DNA from: Paraescarpia echinospica
Taxonomy: Eukaryota > Annelida > Polychaeta > Sabellida > Siboglinidae
Assembly: GCA_020002185.1 (NCBI GenBank)
Contig: CM034533.1
Span: 44,272,880-44,336,879, forward strand
Direction of reading: 5' to 3'
DNA length: 64,000 nt
Below are positions 57,601 to 64,000 of the stretch, piece after piece. The notes below the pieces were generated by a model, which was given only the letters and a program-made list of their open reading frames with translations, searched no databases and had not been told where the DNA came from. The number at the start of each line of letters is the position of its first letter. Within the stretch, counting starts at the first letter, position 1. Position numbers and translations under genes: made by a program.

Positions 57601-60600
57601 TGTTGTTTTGGGCAAGGTTACATATTTTCAAGCCAGAATACTGTCTTTTAAGTTGTTTTATGACAGTTGGAAGTTGCTTCTAGACCTGAGTCATGCAGGT
57701 TATTGATATATGTTTACATAGAAATTTGAAATAATAAAAAAGTCATACAGCGAACATGGCGGGAATGTTGCTCACATTGCATGGTGCACAAAACGGGCGT
57801 CACTCATTCTTAATACACACTATCTCCATCTGCATGGCTTCCACGATATTGTATTATGGTGATGATGCTTCTTCATGGGGATGACTGCGGCCATACAGGC
57901 ATTAGTCCTGTTCAATGTTCTCTTTGATGTCATGAGTCTTGGTGGACTGGGCCGCAACCTTGTACAGGCCTGCCTTAATGCTGCGTGGAAATCCTGCGTC
58001 TTTACATACAAACCACATCGATGTGACTCTGCCGACTATGATAACTGTATTGTGTTTTGCATCCGCAGCACATGCGTCATCACTTTATGACTGTAGACAT
58101 TGTACATCAGTGTCCAGAGGTCACCAGAGGTCACCCTAAGCTTACTATTGACAGTTAATGTTGTTAATGTTCTGCCGCATGCAAGATATATTTCTAATTC
58201 TGTTTCTTACCACCAGGCGAGGAGAGCTGATGTATAAATACGGCGGAAAGAATGACAAGGAAGGACTCATTGCGTGGATGAGAGAGTATGTATCTGTTTA
58301 CTTACCAAGCCAGAGTACTACTTGTGTCTTCAACGTAGCTGACCCTAGAAATTCTTGACACGACAAAGAAAATTCCTCATGTATTTATGCCTCTTCATGC
58401 TATTTTTTATGATTCTGTATACGTTTTATAAAGTGTGTACAGTGGAACCTCCATATTAAGGTCACCCTCAGAACTGGGCAAAGCTGACCTGAATAGCGAG
58501 GTGACTGTATTAGCGGGATTCATTTCCTATACTTTATTGTTACAAAAATTATTTGGGACAATCCTAGGGTGACCTTAATTGTGAGGTGATTGTATTACTG
58601 AGGTGAGCGTAAAGAGACACTACTGTACACGCCTATGAACTGGCTTGTCCCGGATGTAAAGCACTATCTAAACGTTAATAATAACAATTGTGTTGGGTGT
58701 GACCCTCCGTGTGACCTGTGTTCAGACCCGGGCCTCCCCAGGAGGAGGAGAAGGAGCCACAGTGGGCGGACGAAGAGTCGGAAGTCGACCATCTCACCGA
58801 CGAAACATTTGACGACTACCTCGCAGCAAACCCCTCCGTCCTTATCATGTTCTACGCGCCTTGTGAGTCGCGTCATCAATATGTATGCCACGAGTAGGGC
58901 AAAGTAGCATAGTGGTAAGAGCAGCAAACAATTAAGGCATTTTTGATTTGACTGATCCTGCCGTTTTGAACCTTGTCAAGTTTGTTCACTTCACATTGCT
59001 CCATTTCTCTTAGTTGTTTGAATGCCTGGCTATAGACAGTGGTGGATGCCTGGCTATAGACAGTGGTGGATGCCTGGCTATAGACAGTGGTGGATGTTTG
59101 ATTGCGTATGATCTTTGCGCAGTAACTGGATGGTTCTCGGGGTAGTTGAGATTGTGTTTGATTTTAAGGTAAATACTTATATAGCGCAGTATCCAGTCCT
59201 CAGGACTGCTCAAAGCGCTTTACATTTTACTCCCTGGCAGACCTGTTCACTCGAACACCATCTCGACTTCTCTGGGAAGCATCCAGCCACGCTGCAATTA
59301 ATGCGCGAAGACTGTTCGTACACAAATATCCACCGCTGTCTATAGCCAGGTACTCATTCATACAGCTGAGTGAACTGGAGCAATGTGTAGTGAACGAACT
59401 TGCCCAAGGTTCGACACCGCAGCACAGGATTCGAACCCGGGTTCTCTCGATTGAGAGTCCAAAGCTCTAGCCACTGCACCACGGCACTACACTGATTGTG
59501 TACGTCTGCCACGAAATGAAGGTCTGAGCAGTCCTCTACAAGGACTTACCTTTACACTCTGTGTGACATTTAATCGGATTTAGATCAAAGCTGGTGTTAG
59601 TACATTTCGTTTGTGCGTGATTAAACTTGCAAGTAACTTGGAAACAATTACGTAGATATAAAAGCATGCTTTGATAATGTACTTGAAATACGAGTAAAGA
59701 GTAAATCATTGAAGTAAACACAAAATAGTTTAGTGCCACCTGTTGCAGATAAACACCTGGTGATTATGCATATTTATGCAAGTGAATCAACTAGTTTGAA
59801 AAATACCACTGCTTGCTGTACCCGTGTGGATCTTACTTTTGGAGAACAAAAATAACTGACGCTGTTATAAATATCCAGAAAATTACACGTAATTGTGCTT
59901 TATTACAAATAAATACAAAGTACATCTTAAAATTGTACTGTTACTCATGTAAAGTAAAACACTTAAGTGAAATAATGAAGTAATATACTTTGTTACTTAC
60001 CTGGGGCCGGTTGGATGAAGTGTATTTATTTAAAGTCACGCAGTTACTTAACGTCACATGTCTGCATAACTTTCTGTGTTTGCTTAATTAAAAAACGCAT
60101 AATTTACTATGACAATCTTATCATTAAGTACATTCTTACCTGCTCGTGAAACTGGTCCCAGCTCAAGTGTTTTATGTCACAGTTTGTAGTTTATCCTGTG
60201 TGTCGCCTGTGTTTTGACTCGGTCCCTCTGTCACAGGGTGTGGTCACTGTAAAAAGATGAAGCCAGAGTACACGCAGGCCGCTGAGAAGATGAAGAAAGA
60301 TGGGGTCAGTAGATCGTTTATGTTCATGTGAAATGTATAACTCACCCAACTTAAGAAACATCTACCTAGAAATGTCCACACAATTGATAACAAATAATCA
60401 AAATCGTACATCGTAAAAATATTGAAATTTTAAATGACATTTCGGCAGATAACCTTTCAGTGGATGTTACAAAACAAGCAACTGTTTGATGTTTGTTTTA
60501 CAAGATAGAGTGTAGCAACATATTATGTTGAAACAAATTATATATTATACCGATTAAATGAGTAACTTCCTAGATGTAACAGTATTCCCAGGTACTGGGA

Positions 60601-63600
60601 ATGGGGTGTGTCACTGGGTCTACTTGAGGCTTGATTTGCAACCAAGTGTCTCGTGGGGTGGGGTATTCTGGAAATTGTTTTTGTCAAGTAGGCACTATGA
60701 ACAACCCCAAAGATGAATATGATGTTACAAAAGATCTTATGATGTAATATCTCTCTTGTAGATTGAGGGCAAGTTGGCCGCTTTGGATGCAACACAACAC
60801 CGCAAGAGTGCAGAGAAGTTCAAAGTGAAAGGATTCCCCACAGGTTTGTATTACCACAGCAGGCAGGACGTAAAATGATCAGGCAGATTTGTGTAAGAAC
60901 CTGTCATTTAATCTGCTTATGAATAAATATACACAATCTCGAAAAAATCTGTTAGCTATCCAAAGATACCACATGTTCGCGTGCCAGGTACTTGTCAAGG
61001 AAACCGAAGTTGTTACTATAAATGTAGGTACAATCGGCCAAACTTTCTGCCCTGGCTGGTTGCAGTGTTAATTATGCAATGAGCCACAAACTTGCAGTGG
61101 ACACTAGAAATGATGTAATCAACAGGCTGATTGTCCTGATTAAATTAACACTATGTCGGTGATCTCATTTCTTCCTTTGAAGTTTATCCACACATCTGTA
61201 ATTAGTTGTCATTTTCAAAATGAAATACTATTCAGTCTAAATTTTTAACAGTAGTAACATTTTATTATAATTCTACTATTTTCTTTTGTACACTTATACT
61301 TCAGTGATTCACTAATAGTAAGTCAGTAAAATGATGGAATATTGACTAAATTTAGCAATTTTGACAAGAAAATTGAGGATGGACGTTTAATAAAAAAGCA
61401 GCACGCAAATGTAGATCGACAGATTGTATGATGTTTCAAATATGACATTAATTATATATTGTGCAAGGTTGTTCTGTTGTGTTATGTAATAAAACCGGTT
61501 TCCTATTCTCTTTCATTCCTGCTGCAAATCTCACCGCCTTTGATATCTGCAGTGAAATATTTCAAGTAAGCTTTTCGCGTATACTTTTGTTAATTTTTTT
61601 TATACCATTTCATTTCTACAGTCAACTAATTGTTCCTACTACTTATTTATTTGTATTATTTTTTTGTCAAATACACAAGAACATCAAATAAAAATGTGTT
61701 CAAATTTAGTGAGTTTTTTTATATGTAATGAATCAGAAGTTGTGTGTTTTTTAAATATTAGGATGAGAAATATCCCATTGATGTGTGGAGTAACAAAGAA
61801 AGATAAGATCCGAAATGAATATATTAGAGGAGCAACGAGAGTGACACAAGCATCCAAAAAGATAAGAGAGAAACGACTGAAATGGTACGGGCATGTGATG
61901 AGAAGGGAAGAGGAGCACATAGAGAGAAGAGTGCTAAATGCAAAGATACCAGGAAGAAGAAGGAGAGGACGACCGAAGACCAGATGGAAAGACACATGCA
62001 GACTAGACATGGAAATCGTGGGTCTGAGTGCAGATGTGGTGATGGACAGGGCGACATGGAGAAAGAAAATTACCAGCCATACTGACAACCCCAGATGACG
62101 GGAAAAGTCAAGAGAAGAAGAGAGGAGGAGAAAGATCCCATCAGTTACACATTTTGTATGGATTTTTTTTCTTAATGACCCAAGATATTAAAAATACTAA
62201 TAAATTCCACGGAACAGAATGTTTTGCATCTGTTTTTTCACTTCAACATCTCACTTGTCATTAGAACTTATTTCTACGGATCTGTCGCCAACGTGTTCTT
62301 GTTTCATTTCAGGGATGGCAATCTCGAATTTGATTTCAACGAGCGAACATTCGATAAAATTATCGAGTTTATGAAAGAGTAAGTACCACCCACGTTGTGG
62401 ATGTCTTGTTATGTAAGTTGAGTGACAGCTTTTGGTTTGTTAATAATATGTGATTTTGTCCCATTTAAACACTTGACAGAATTGCATGCATCTTTATGCG
62501 TTAGTGTTCAATAATTCATATTTTACACAAAGCTTTTTGTTGTGCTATCCCCAAGATTTAATTTACACGTTTCCTAATAACGTTATGTTGTTCAGCCACA
62601 TTTAAACTGTCTGTGCTTTAATGTAATTTCCAACAAACAGCAGTCGTGGAATTCTCTAACGGACATCCGCATAAAAAGAAAAATTTTGAAATCGCAATTT
62701 TTGCTTATTTTTTATGCACCTTTCGATATAAGGAACATTTATATTATAAAACAATATAGTCCTCTGTCTGGAAGTTTGTTTGTAGACCATTATTTCTGTT
62801 AGTTTTTCATTTTTGGGTCTGAAATTTTGTATGTGATCTAGATGTCCTGTTTTGGTGGTTCTTTTAGATTTTTCCACAATTTGTCCAGGGGTAGGGATCT
62901 TGGGGGGTCACAGTTTTAAAATGGCACTTATCTCCGTCAGTTTTGCATGTATGAGGCTGACATTTTGTGTTCGATCTTGCAAGCCCATTGTGGTGATTGT
63001 TAGATTTAGCTTTTTCCAAAAATGTTCAAGGGGTCACACACATATAACTGCCGTTTTTCCCTGGACAAAGCTGAGTAACTCAGCTAGTTGGAAATAAGCT
63101 AGAATTTGACCAAATCGCAACATGTTCCTAACTGCGAGTATCATCTTTGCTTGCTAATAACATTCCTTCCAAGTGTTTGTTCTCCCCCCTGCATTGACTG
63201 TGACTGTTTGTAGCCCCCTCCTCCCCTGCCCCCTGAGCCCTACTAGCATCTCCCCCCTCAATCACTGACTGTTTGTAGCCCTAAGGAGCCCCCTCCTCCC
63301 ATGCCTCTGACCCTCCTGGTGTCTCCCCCTGCATTGACCATGACTGTTTGCAGCCCTAAAGAGCCCCCTCCTCCCCCACCCCATGTGCCCTCCTGGCATC
63401 TCCCCCCTGCATCGATCAATACTGTGTTTGCAGCCCTAAGGAGCCCCCTCCTCCCCCACCCCTTGAGTGTGCCTGGCATCTCCCCACCTCATTGAGCGTG
63501 ACTGTTTGCAGCCCTAAAGAGCCCCCGCCTCCCCCACCCCCTGATCGTTCCTGGTGTCTCCCCCTTCATTCAGCGTGACTGTTTACAGCCCTAAGGAGCC

Positions 63601-64000
63601 CCCTCCTCCCCCACCCTCCGAGCCATCCTGGGAAGACGTGCCCAGTGAGGTGAACCATCTCAATGACGATACCTACAAGTCCTCCCTCAAAAAGAAGAAG
63701 CACACTCTCGTCATGTTCTATGCTCCATGTAAGTAATTCTGTAGAGACAACAGTAGAGTACTGCCGGCAGAGTACTGCAAGCAGAGTACTGCTAGCAGAG
63801 TAGTGCCAGTAGAGTACTGCCAGCAGAGTACTGCCAGTAGAGTACTGCCAGTAGAGTAGTGCCAGAGTACTGCCAGTAGAGTACTGCCAGTAGAGTACTG
63901 CCAGTAGAGTACTGCCAGTAGAGTAGTGCCAGCAGAGTACTGCCAGTAGAGTACTGCCAGTAGAGTACTGCCAGTAGAGTACTGCCAGTAGAGTAGTGCC
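42622..64000 (+). CDS. PDIA5: Protein disulfide isomerase A5 (16 exons, 3' end beyond window)
   Basis: Exons: 42622-42663, 45819-45957, 47185-47272, 48611-48676, 50168-50213, 51515-51607, 52138-52198, 52695-52762, 57366-57457, 58217-58285, 58726-58862, 60237-60304, 60762-60843, 61553-61565, 62313-62378 and 63589-63728. All have GT/AG ends and consistent phases (1270 nt). Layout: signal peptide about 1-20; N-terminal redox-inactive thioredoxin-like domain to about 135; domain with WCGFC (Cys180 and Cys183); domain with WCGHC (Cys302 and Cys305); and a third domain whose Trp codon is split at the window edge. Human PDIA5 has three such sites (CSMC, CGHC, CPHC) and 519 residues, so about 95 residues are missing here. 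The enzyme forms and rearranges disulfides in the ER lumen. The CGFC first site differs from the human one. The C-terminal ER-retention signal is outside the window. Confidence 0.96.
42664..45818 (+). other. PDIA5 intron 1
   Basis: 3.2 kb, AT-rich. At 43430-43475 a fragment 'tagcgccatatctccgggaccagcccgttcataggcg' is the inverted match of 'cgcctatgaactggcttgtcccggatgtaaagcacta' at 58629-58670, probably a SINE or LINE tail. A GA-rich dispersed repeat occupies 45310-45620. No gene was found. Confidence 0.7.
45310..45620. repeat. GA-rich dispersed repeat, copy 1
   Basis: Shares 'gattgggagaggagtagag...atgaga/gtgaaa...gggagtggagac...agatcagtga' and 'aggcatacagg.a...aggagaacaa' with 52450-52640. 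Both copies lie in PDIA5 introns in the same orientation. The antisense Ser/Leu-rich frames over them are repeat translations. Confidence 0.75.
45819..45957 (+). CDS. PDIA5: PDIA5 exon 2: start of N-terminal domain
   Basis: AWLQQPGVEAKKK then HSIDDIKVFKKLTR and NNVLVIFVKK, matching the NNVLVLY-type first strand of the PDIA5 N-terminal thioredoxin-like fold. Phase 0 in, phase 1 out (donor GTAATT). Confidence 0.93.
45958..47184 (+). other. PDIA5 intron 2
   Basis: 1.2 kb of AT-rich sequence. A modest CpG-containing patch lies at 46590-46810 with no recognised content. Confidence 0.7.
47185..47272 (+). CDS. PDIA5: PDIA5 exon 3
   Basis: Acceptor TTTTTGTAG. Reads DKEVSKNMGTYVTVAGQMKG then ATLARVNC and half of a Tyr codon (TA). 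Donor GTGAGT, phase 2. This corresponds to the 'WVDCGD' strand in other PDIA5 proteins. Confidence 0.92.
47795..48600 (+). repeat. 83-85-bp satellite carrying copies of the exon 4 acceptor
   Basis: Nine near-identical units each contain 'tgttctgtttctttatgtgcag|cgacgc'. The decoy AGs end at 47847, 47930, 48013, 48097, 48181, 48264, 48347, 48432 and 48516 (spacing 83-85). The genuine acceptor at 48609-48610 has the same layout (gtatctttgtgtgcag|CGACGC). So each unit reproduces the pyrimidine tract, the AG and the first six bases of exon 4. The long open frames here are translations of the repeat. Confidence 0.95.
48611..48676 (+). CDS. PDIA5: PDIA5 exon 4
   Basis: C completes Tyr, then DAKKLCKKLKVSPDTFILKHY, and AA left over, donor GTTAGT, phase 2. 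Matches the SRKLCKKMKV region of vertebrate PDIA5. It is preceded directly by the acceptor-copying satellite. Confidence 0.92.
48677..50167 (+). other. PDIA5 intron 4
   Basis: 1.5 kb. Contains a copy of the dispersed repeat family at 49985-50140, ending close to the exon 5 acceptor. The 90-residue frames at 49298-49621 on both strands overlap and match nothing I know. Confidence 0.7.
49985..50140. repeat. Dispersed repeat, copy 3
   Basis: 'gtcgactggttcagcccatctcaaatctggtt' and 'acagttggtttaataaaaagtgcacacatttgttt' match the 17.9-18.0-kb copy. Confidence 0.6.
50168..50213 (+). CDS. PDIA5: PDIA5 exon 5 (46 nt)
   Basis: A completes Lys, then DGEFNKDYDRKSTVK, matching the YQDGAFHTEYNR segment of human PDIA5. 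Acceptor TTTTCAG, donor GTATAG (weak), phase 0. Too short for an ORF search. Confidence 0.9.
50214..51514 (+). other. PDIA5 intron 5
   Basis: 1.3 kb, very AT-rich, with long TATT/ATTATT stretches at 51130-51260. A weak repeat-like segment around 50530-50720 has no named family. Confidence 0.7.
51515..51607 (+). CDS. PDIA5: PDIA5 exon 6
   Basis: 31 codons: SMVRFLMDPTGDIPWEEDAG then AGDVIHIENQQ. The 'FL.DP.G...WEED' pattern is the linker leading into the first redox domain. Phase 0 both sides, donor GTCAGT. Confidence 0.93.
51610..51965 (+). repeat. ~27-bp minisatellite starting at the exon 6 donor
   Basis: Units of CAGTGACACCCCTAACATTATAACT begin at intron position +3. The first unit is clean and later units degrade toward the 3' side (about 12 units). 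The donor GT itself is not copied. Confidence 0.92.
52138..52198 (+). CDS. PDIA5: PDIA5 exon 7: first redox domain, strand before active site
   Basis: HLQKLLRKEKRPILIMFYAP plus T. The split Trp codon is completed by exon 8. Acceptor GTCCACAG, donor GTAAGT, phase 1. Confidence 0.93.
52450..52640. repeat. GA-rich dispersed repeat, copy 2
   Basis: Counterpart of 45310-45620. It ends in (AAC)n at 52628-52640, in intron 7, 55 bp before exon 8. Confidence 0.7.
52695..52762 (+). CDS. PDIA5: PDIA5 exon 8: CGFC active site
   Basis: WCGFCKKLKPDYSAAATVLK then GHS, donor GTGAGT, phase 0. Cys180 and Cys183 are the redox pair. Human PDIA5 has CSMC at this site; CGFC is a more typical PDI-like pair. Confidence 0.95.
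52755..56735 (+). repeat. 80-bp satellite (~50 copies) replicating the exon 8 donor
   Basis: The unit runs CATTCAGTGAGTATAACATT then 'agttacttccacacacagtgagggttggatgtagaaccaaaacaaaatacaaacaaatca'. Its first bases copy the end of exon 8 and the donor (ACATTCA|GTGAGTATAAC). Copies are evenly spaced by 80 bp for nearly 4 kb, with small deletions in a few (e.g. near 53090, 54308, 54760). The array ends at 'accaatcacactaaacactg'. It makes up most of intron 8. Confidence 0.97.
56740..57365 (+). other. PDIA5 intron 8, unique 3' part
   Basis: About 620 bp of ordinary AT-rich intron between the satellite and exon 9. Nothing is recognised. Confidence 0.8.
57366..57457 (+). CDS. PDIA5: PDIA5 exon 9
   Basis: VMAGMDVDRPENMDVRMVYN then ITGFPTILYF and GA. 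Contains the cis-proline motif GFPT that faces the CGFC site. Donor GTGAGT, phase 2. Confidence 0.94.
57458..58216 (+). other. PDIA5 intron 9
   Basis: 0.76 kb. A higher-GC patch at 57850-58010 has overlapping frames on both strands and no known match. Confidence 0.75.
58217..58285 (+). CDS. PDIA5: PDIA5 exon 10
   Basis: G completes Glu, then RGELMYKYGGKNDKEGLIAW and MR. The last strand and helix of the first redox domain. Donor GTATGT, phase 2. Confidence 0.93.
58440..58625. mobile_element. Small MITE with pogo/Tigger-like end, 186 bp
   Basis: Starts CAGTGGAACCTCCATATTAA and ends ACTACTG, with TA on both sides as a possible target duplication. Fragments of it occur at 5103-5225 and (inverted) 29350-29425. 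CAGTGGAACCTC is a common start in pogo-type elements. The terminal repeats are short and imperfect. Confidence 0.6.
58726..58862 (+). CDS. PDIA5: PDIA5 exon 11: linker and start of second redox domain
   Basis: A completes Glu, then PGPPQEEEKEPQWADEESEV (acidic linker), DHLTDETFDDYL, and VLIMFYAP plus T. Acceptor GTGTTCAG, donor GTGAGT, phase 1. Confidence 0.95.
58896..59556 (+). mobile_element. SINE (+) interrupted by a second SINE
   Basis: The head 'gtagcatagtggtaagagcagc' and body run to 59149. The tail 'gtctgccacgaaatgaaggtctgagcagtcctctacaaggacttaccttta' resumes at about 59505. Inside the body the 24-bp unit TGCCTGGCTATAGACAGTGG+TGGA is repeated three times (59023-59094). It is split by the inverted SINE at 59158-59493. 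Confidence 0.7.
59158..59493 (-). mobile_element. SINE inserted in antisense, with 8-bp target duplication
   Basis: GATTGTGT stands on both sides (59150-59157 and 59494-59501). Read in reverse complement, the element has an RNA pol III head (GGTTCGAATCC near 59430) and a 3' tail 'gagcagtcctgaggactggatactgcgctatataag'. It is the best preserved SINE copy in the window, and so probably the youngest. Confidence 0.82.
60237..60304 (+). CDS. PDIA5: PDIA5 exon 12: CGHC active site
   Basis: WCGHCKKMKPEYTQAAEKMK then KDG, donor GTCAGT, phase 0. Same size (68 nt) and phase as exon 8, as expected from domain duplication. Cys302 and Cys305 form the redox pair. Confidence 0.96.
60762..60843 (+). CDS. PDIA5: PDIA5 exon 13
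   Basis: IEGKLAALDATQHRKSAEKF then KVKGFPT and a single G. GFPT is the cis-proline motif of the second domain. Donor GTTTGT, phase 1. Confidence 0.94.
61553..61565 (+). CDS. PDIA5: PDIA5 microexon 14 (13 nt)
   Basis: Exon 13 exits in phase 1 and exon 15 enters needing one base, so a piece of 3n+1 nt is missing. TTTGATATCTGCAG|TGAAATATTTCAA|GTAAGC supplies it exactly. The joined codons read V-K-Y-F-K, restoring GFPT-VKYFK-DGNLEF, the conserved strand after cis-proline in PDI domains (human PDIA5 has LKYFKNG there). Both splice sites are good. No other arrangement of the 1.5-kb interval gave this motif. Confidence 0.9.
61755..62100 (+). pseudogene. LINE reverse-transcriptase C-terminal remnant
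   Basis: RNIPLMCGVTKKDKIRNEYI, then REKRLKWYGHVMRREEEHIE, and GRRRRGRPKTRWKDTCRLDM are the standard tail of a non-LTR retrotransposon polymerase (the WYGHVMRR and GRPKTRW motifs). It is 5'-truncated, lies in intron 14, and is in the same orientation as PDIA5. It is a different family from the LINE at 21.4 kb. Confidence 0.9.
62313..62378 (+). CDS. PDIA5: PDIA5 exon 15
   Basis: G completes Lys from the microexon, then DGNLEFDFNERTFDKIIEFM and K plus GA. Last strand and helix of the second redox domain. Acceptor TTTCATTTCAG, donor GTAAGT, phase 2. Confidence 0.93.
62379..63588 (+). other. PDIA5 intron 15
   Basis: 1.2 kb. A ~140-bp block is duplicated with divergence at about 62785-62895 and 62925-63040 ('tctgttagtttttcat...gtctgaaattttgt' / 'ccgtcagttttgcat...ggctgacattttgt'). 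The last 400 bp are the acceptor-copying tandem repeat. Confidence 0.75.
63180..63588 (+). repeat. ~77-bp tandem repeat carrying copies of the exon 16 acceptor and exon start
   Basis: Five decoy copies of 'gtgactgtttgcag|ccctaaggagccccctcctcccccacccc' have AGs ending at 63213, 63278, 63353, 63433 and 63511, before the true acceptor (63588). The similarity to exon 16 continues about 40-45 nt into the exon, to TCCTGG. Overlapping proline-rich or glycine-rich frames are repeat translations. Confidence 0.95.
63589..63728 (+). CDS. PDIA5: PDIA5 exon 16: proline linker and start of third redox domain
   Basis: C completes Asp, then PKEPPPPPPSEPSWEDVPSE, VNHLNDDTYKSSL, and KKKKHTLVMFYAP plus T. KKKKHTLVMFYAPW is also the sequence before the third active site in human PDIA5. 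Donor GTAAGT, phase 1. The active-site exon is outside the window. Confidence 0.96.
63750..64000 (+). repeat. 14-bp minisatellite after the exon 16 donor, runs off window
   Basis: CAGTAGAGTACTGC units (some GTAGTGC variants) begin 22 nt after the donor and continue to the last base. About 18 units are visible. Total size unknown. Confidence 0.95.

Larger units (their letters stand above)
58863..60236 (+). other. PDIA5 intron 11
   Basis: 1.4 kb. The first half is the nested SINE pair. The remainder (59557-60236) is AT-rich with nothing recognised. Confidence 0.8.
60844..62312 (+). other. PDIA5 introns 13 and 14
   Basis: Intron 13 (60844-61552) is AT-rich with nothing recognised. Intron 14 (61566-62312) contains the LINE remnant. 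Confidence 0.8.

Noticed and set aside
61684..62088. 134-residue antisense frame with hydrophobic runs (membrane-protein look)
   Set aside because: It is the reverse of the LINE polymerase tail on the + strand; Arg/Lys codons read backwards give Leu/Ser/Phe.

Overview
This is an animal nuclear genome window. It is AT-rich, has spliced genes with long introns, and carries many SINE, LINE and DNA-transposon fragments and minisatellites. The repeat content (a tRNA-headed SINE ending in a 'gagcagtcctgaggactg...gcgctatataag' type tail, and LINE tails) and the protein sequences suggest a marine invertebrate, most likely a mollusc. The species cannot be fixed from the sequence alone.

Two genes lie on the + strand, in the same orientation. 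Gene 1 (3393-37819) is a doublecortin-like kinase. I could assemble 8 coding exons whose splice sites and phases all agree, giving an 896-residue protein with two doublecortin domains, a charged linker and a complete CAMK-type kinase domain. The first coding exon (3393-3533) has no stop codon of its own and is easy to miss. A phase-compatible alternative first exon at 11773-11902 would give a form lacking the first doublecortin domain.

Gene 2 (42622 to beyond the right edge) is PDIA5, an ER-lumen protein disulfide isomerase. I assembled 16 coding exons in correct phase (1270 nt, about 423 residues). They cover the signal peptide, the N-terminal thioredoxin-like domain, a CGFC redox domain and a CGHC redox domain. 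A third redox domain is cut by the window edge just before its active site. One exon is only 13 nt (61553-61565). A perfect UPR-type motif (TGACGTGG) lies just upstream of the ATG.

The rest is intron and intergenic sequence. The main elements are: a TIR element at 2437-3079; a hAT-like element at 5944-7977; CA, TA and CAGA microsatellites; a ~32-bp minisatellite at 9300-9815; several diverged dispersed repeats; LINE remnants at 19005-19115, 21370-22090 and 61760-62100; a 1.4-kb foldback with tRNA-like sequence in both arms (34610-36047), flanked on each side by the same 16-bp minisatellite; and nested SINEs at 58896-59556.

The most striking pattern is in PDIA5. Tandem repeats sit on its exon-intron boundaries, and three arrays copy the splice site itself: nine extra acceptors before exon 4 (83-85 bp unit), about 50 copies of the exon 8 donor (80-bp unit, about 4 kb), and five extra acceptors with ~50 nt of exon before exon 16 (~77-bp unit). 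Two more arrays start within a few to about 20 nt of the exon 6 and exon 16 donors. In each of the three splice-copying arrays, use of the nearest decoy leads to an in-frame stop, so accurate splicing must discriminate between near-identical sites.
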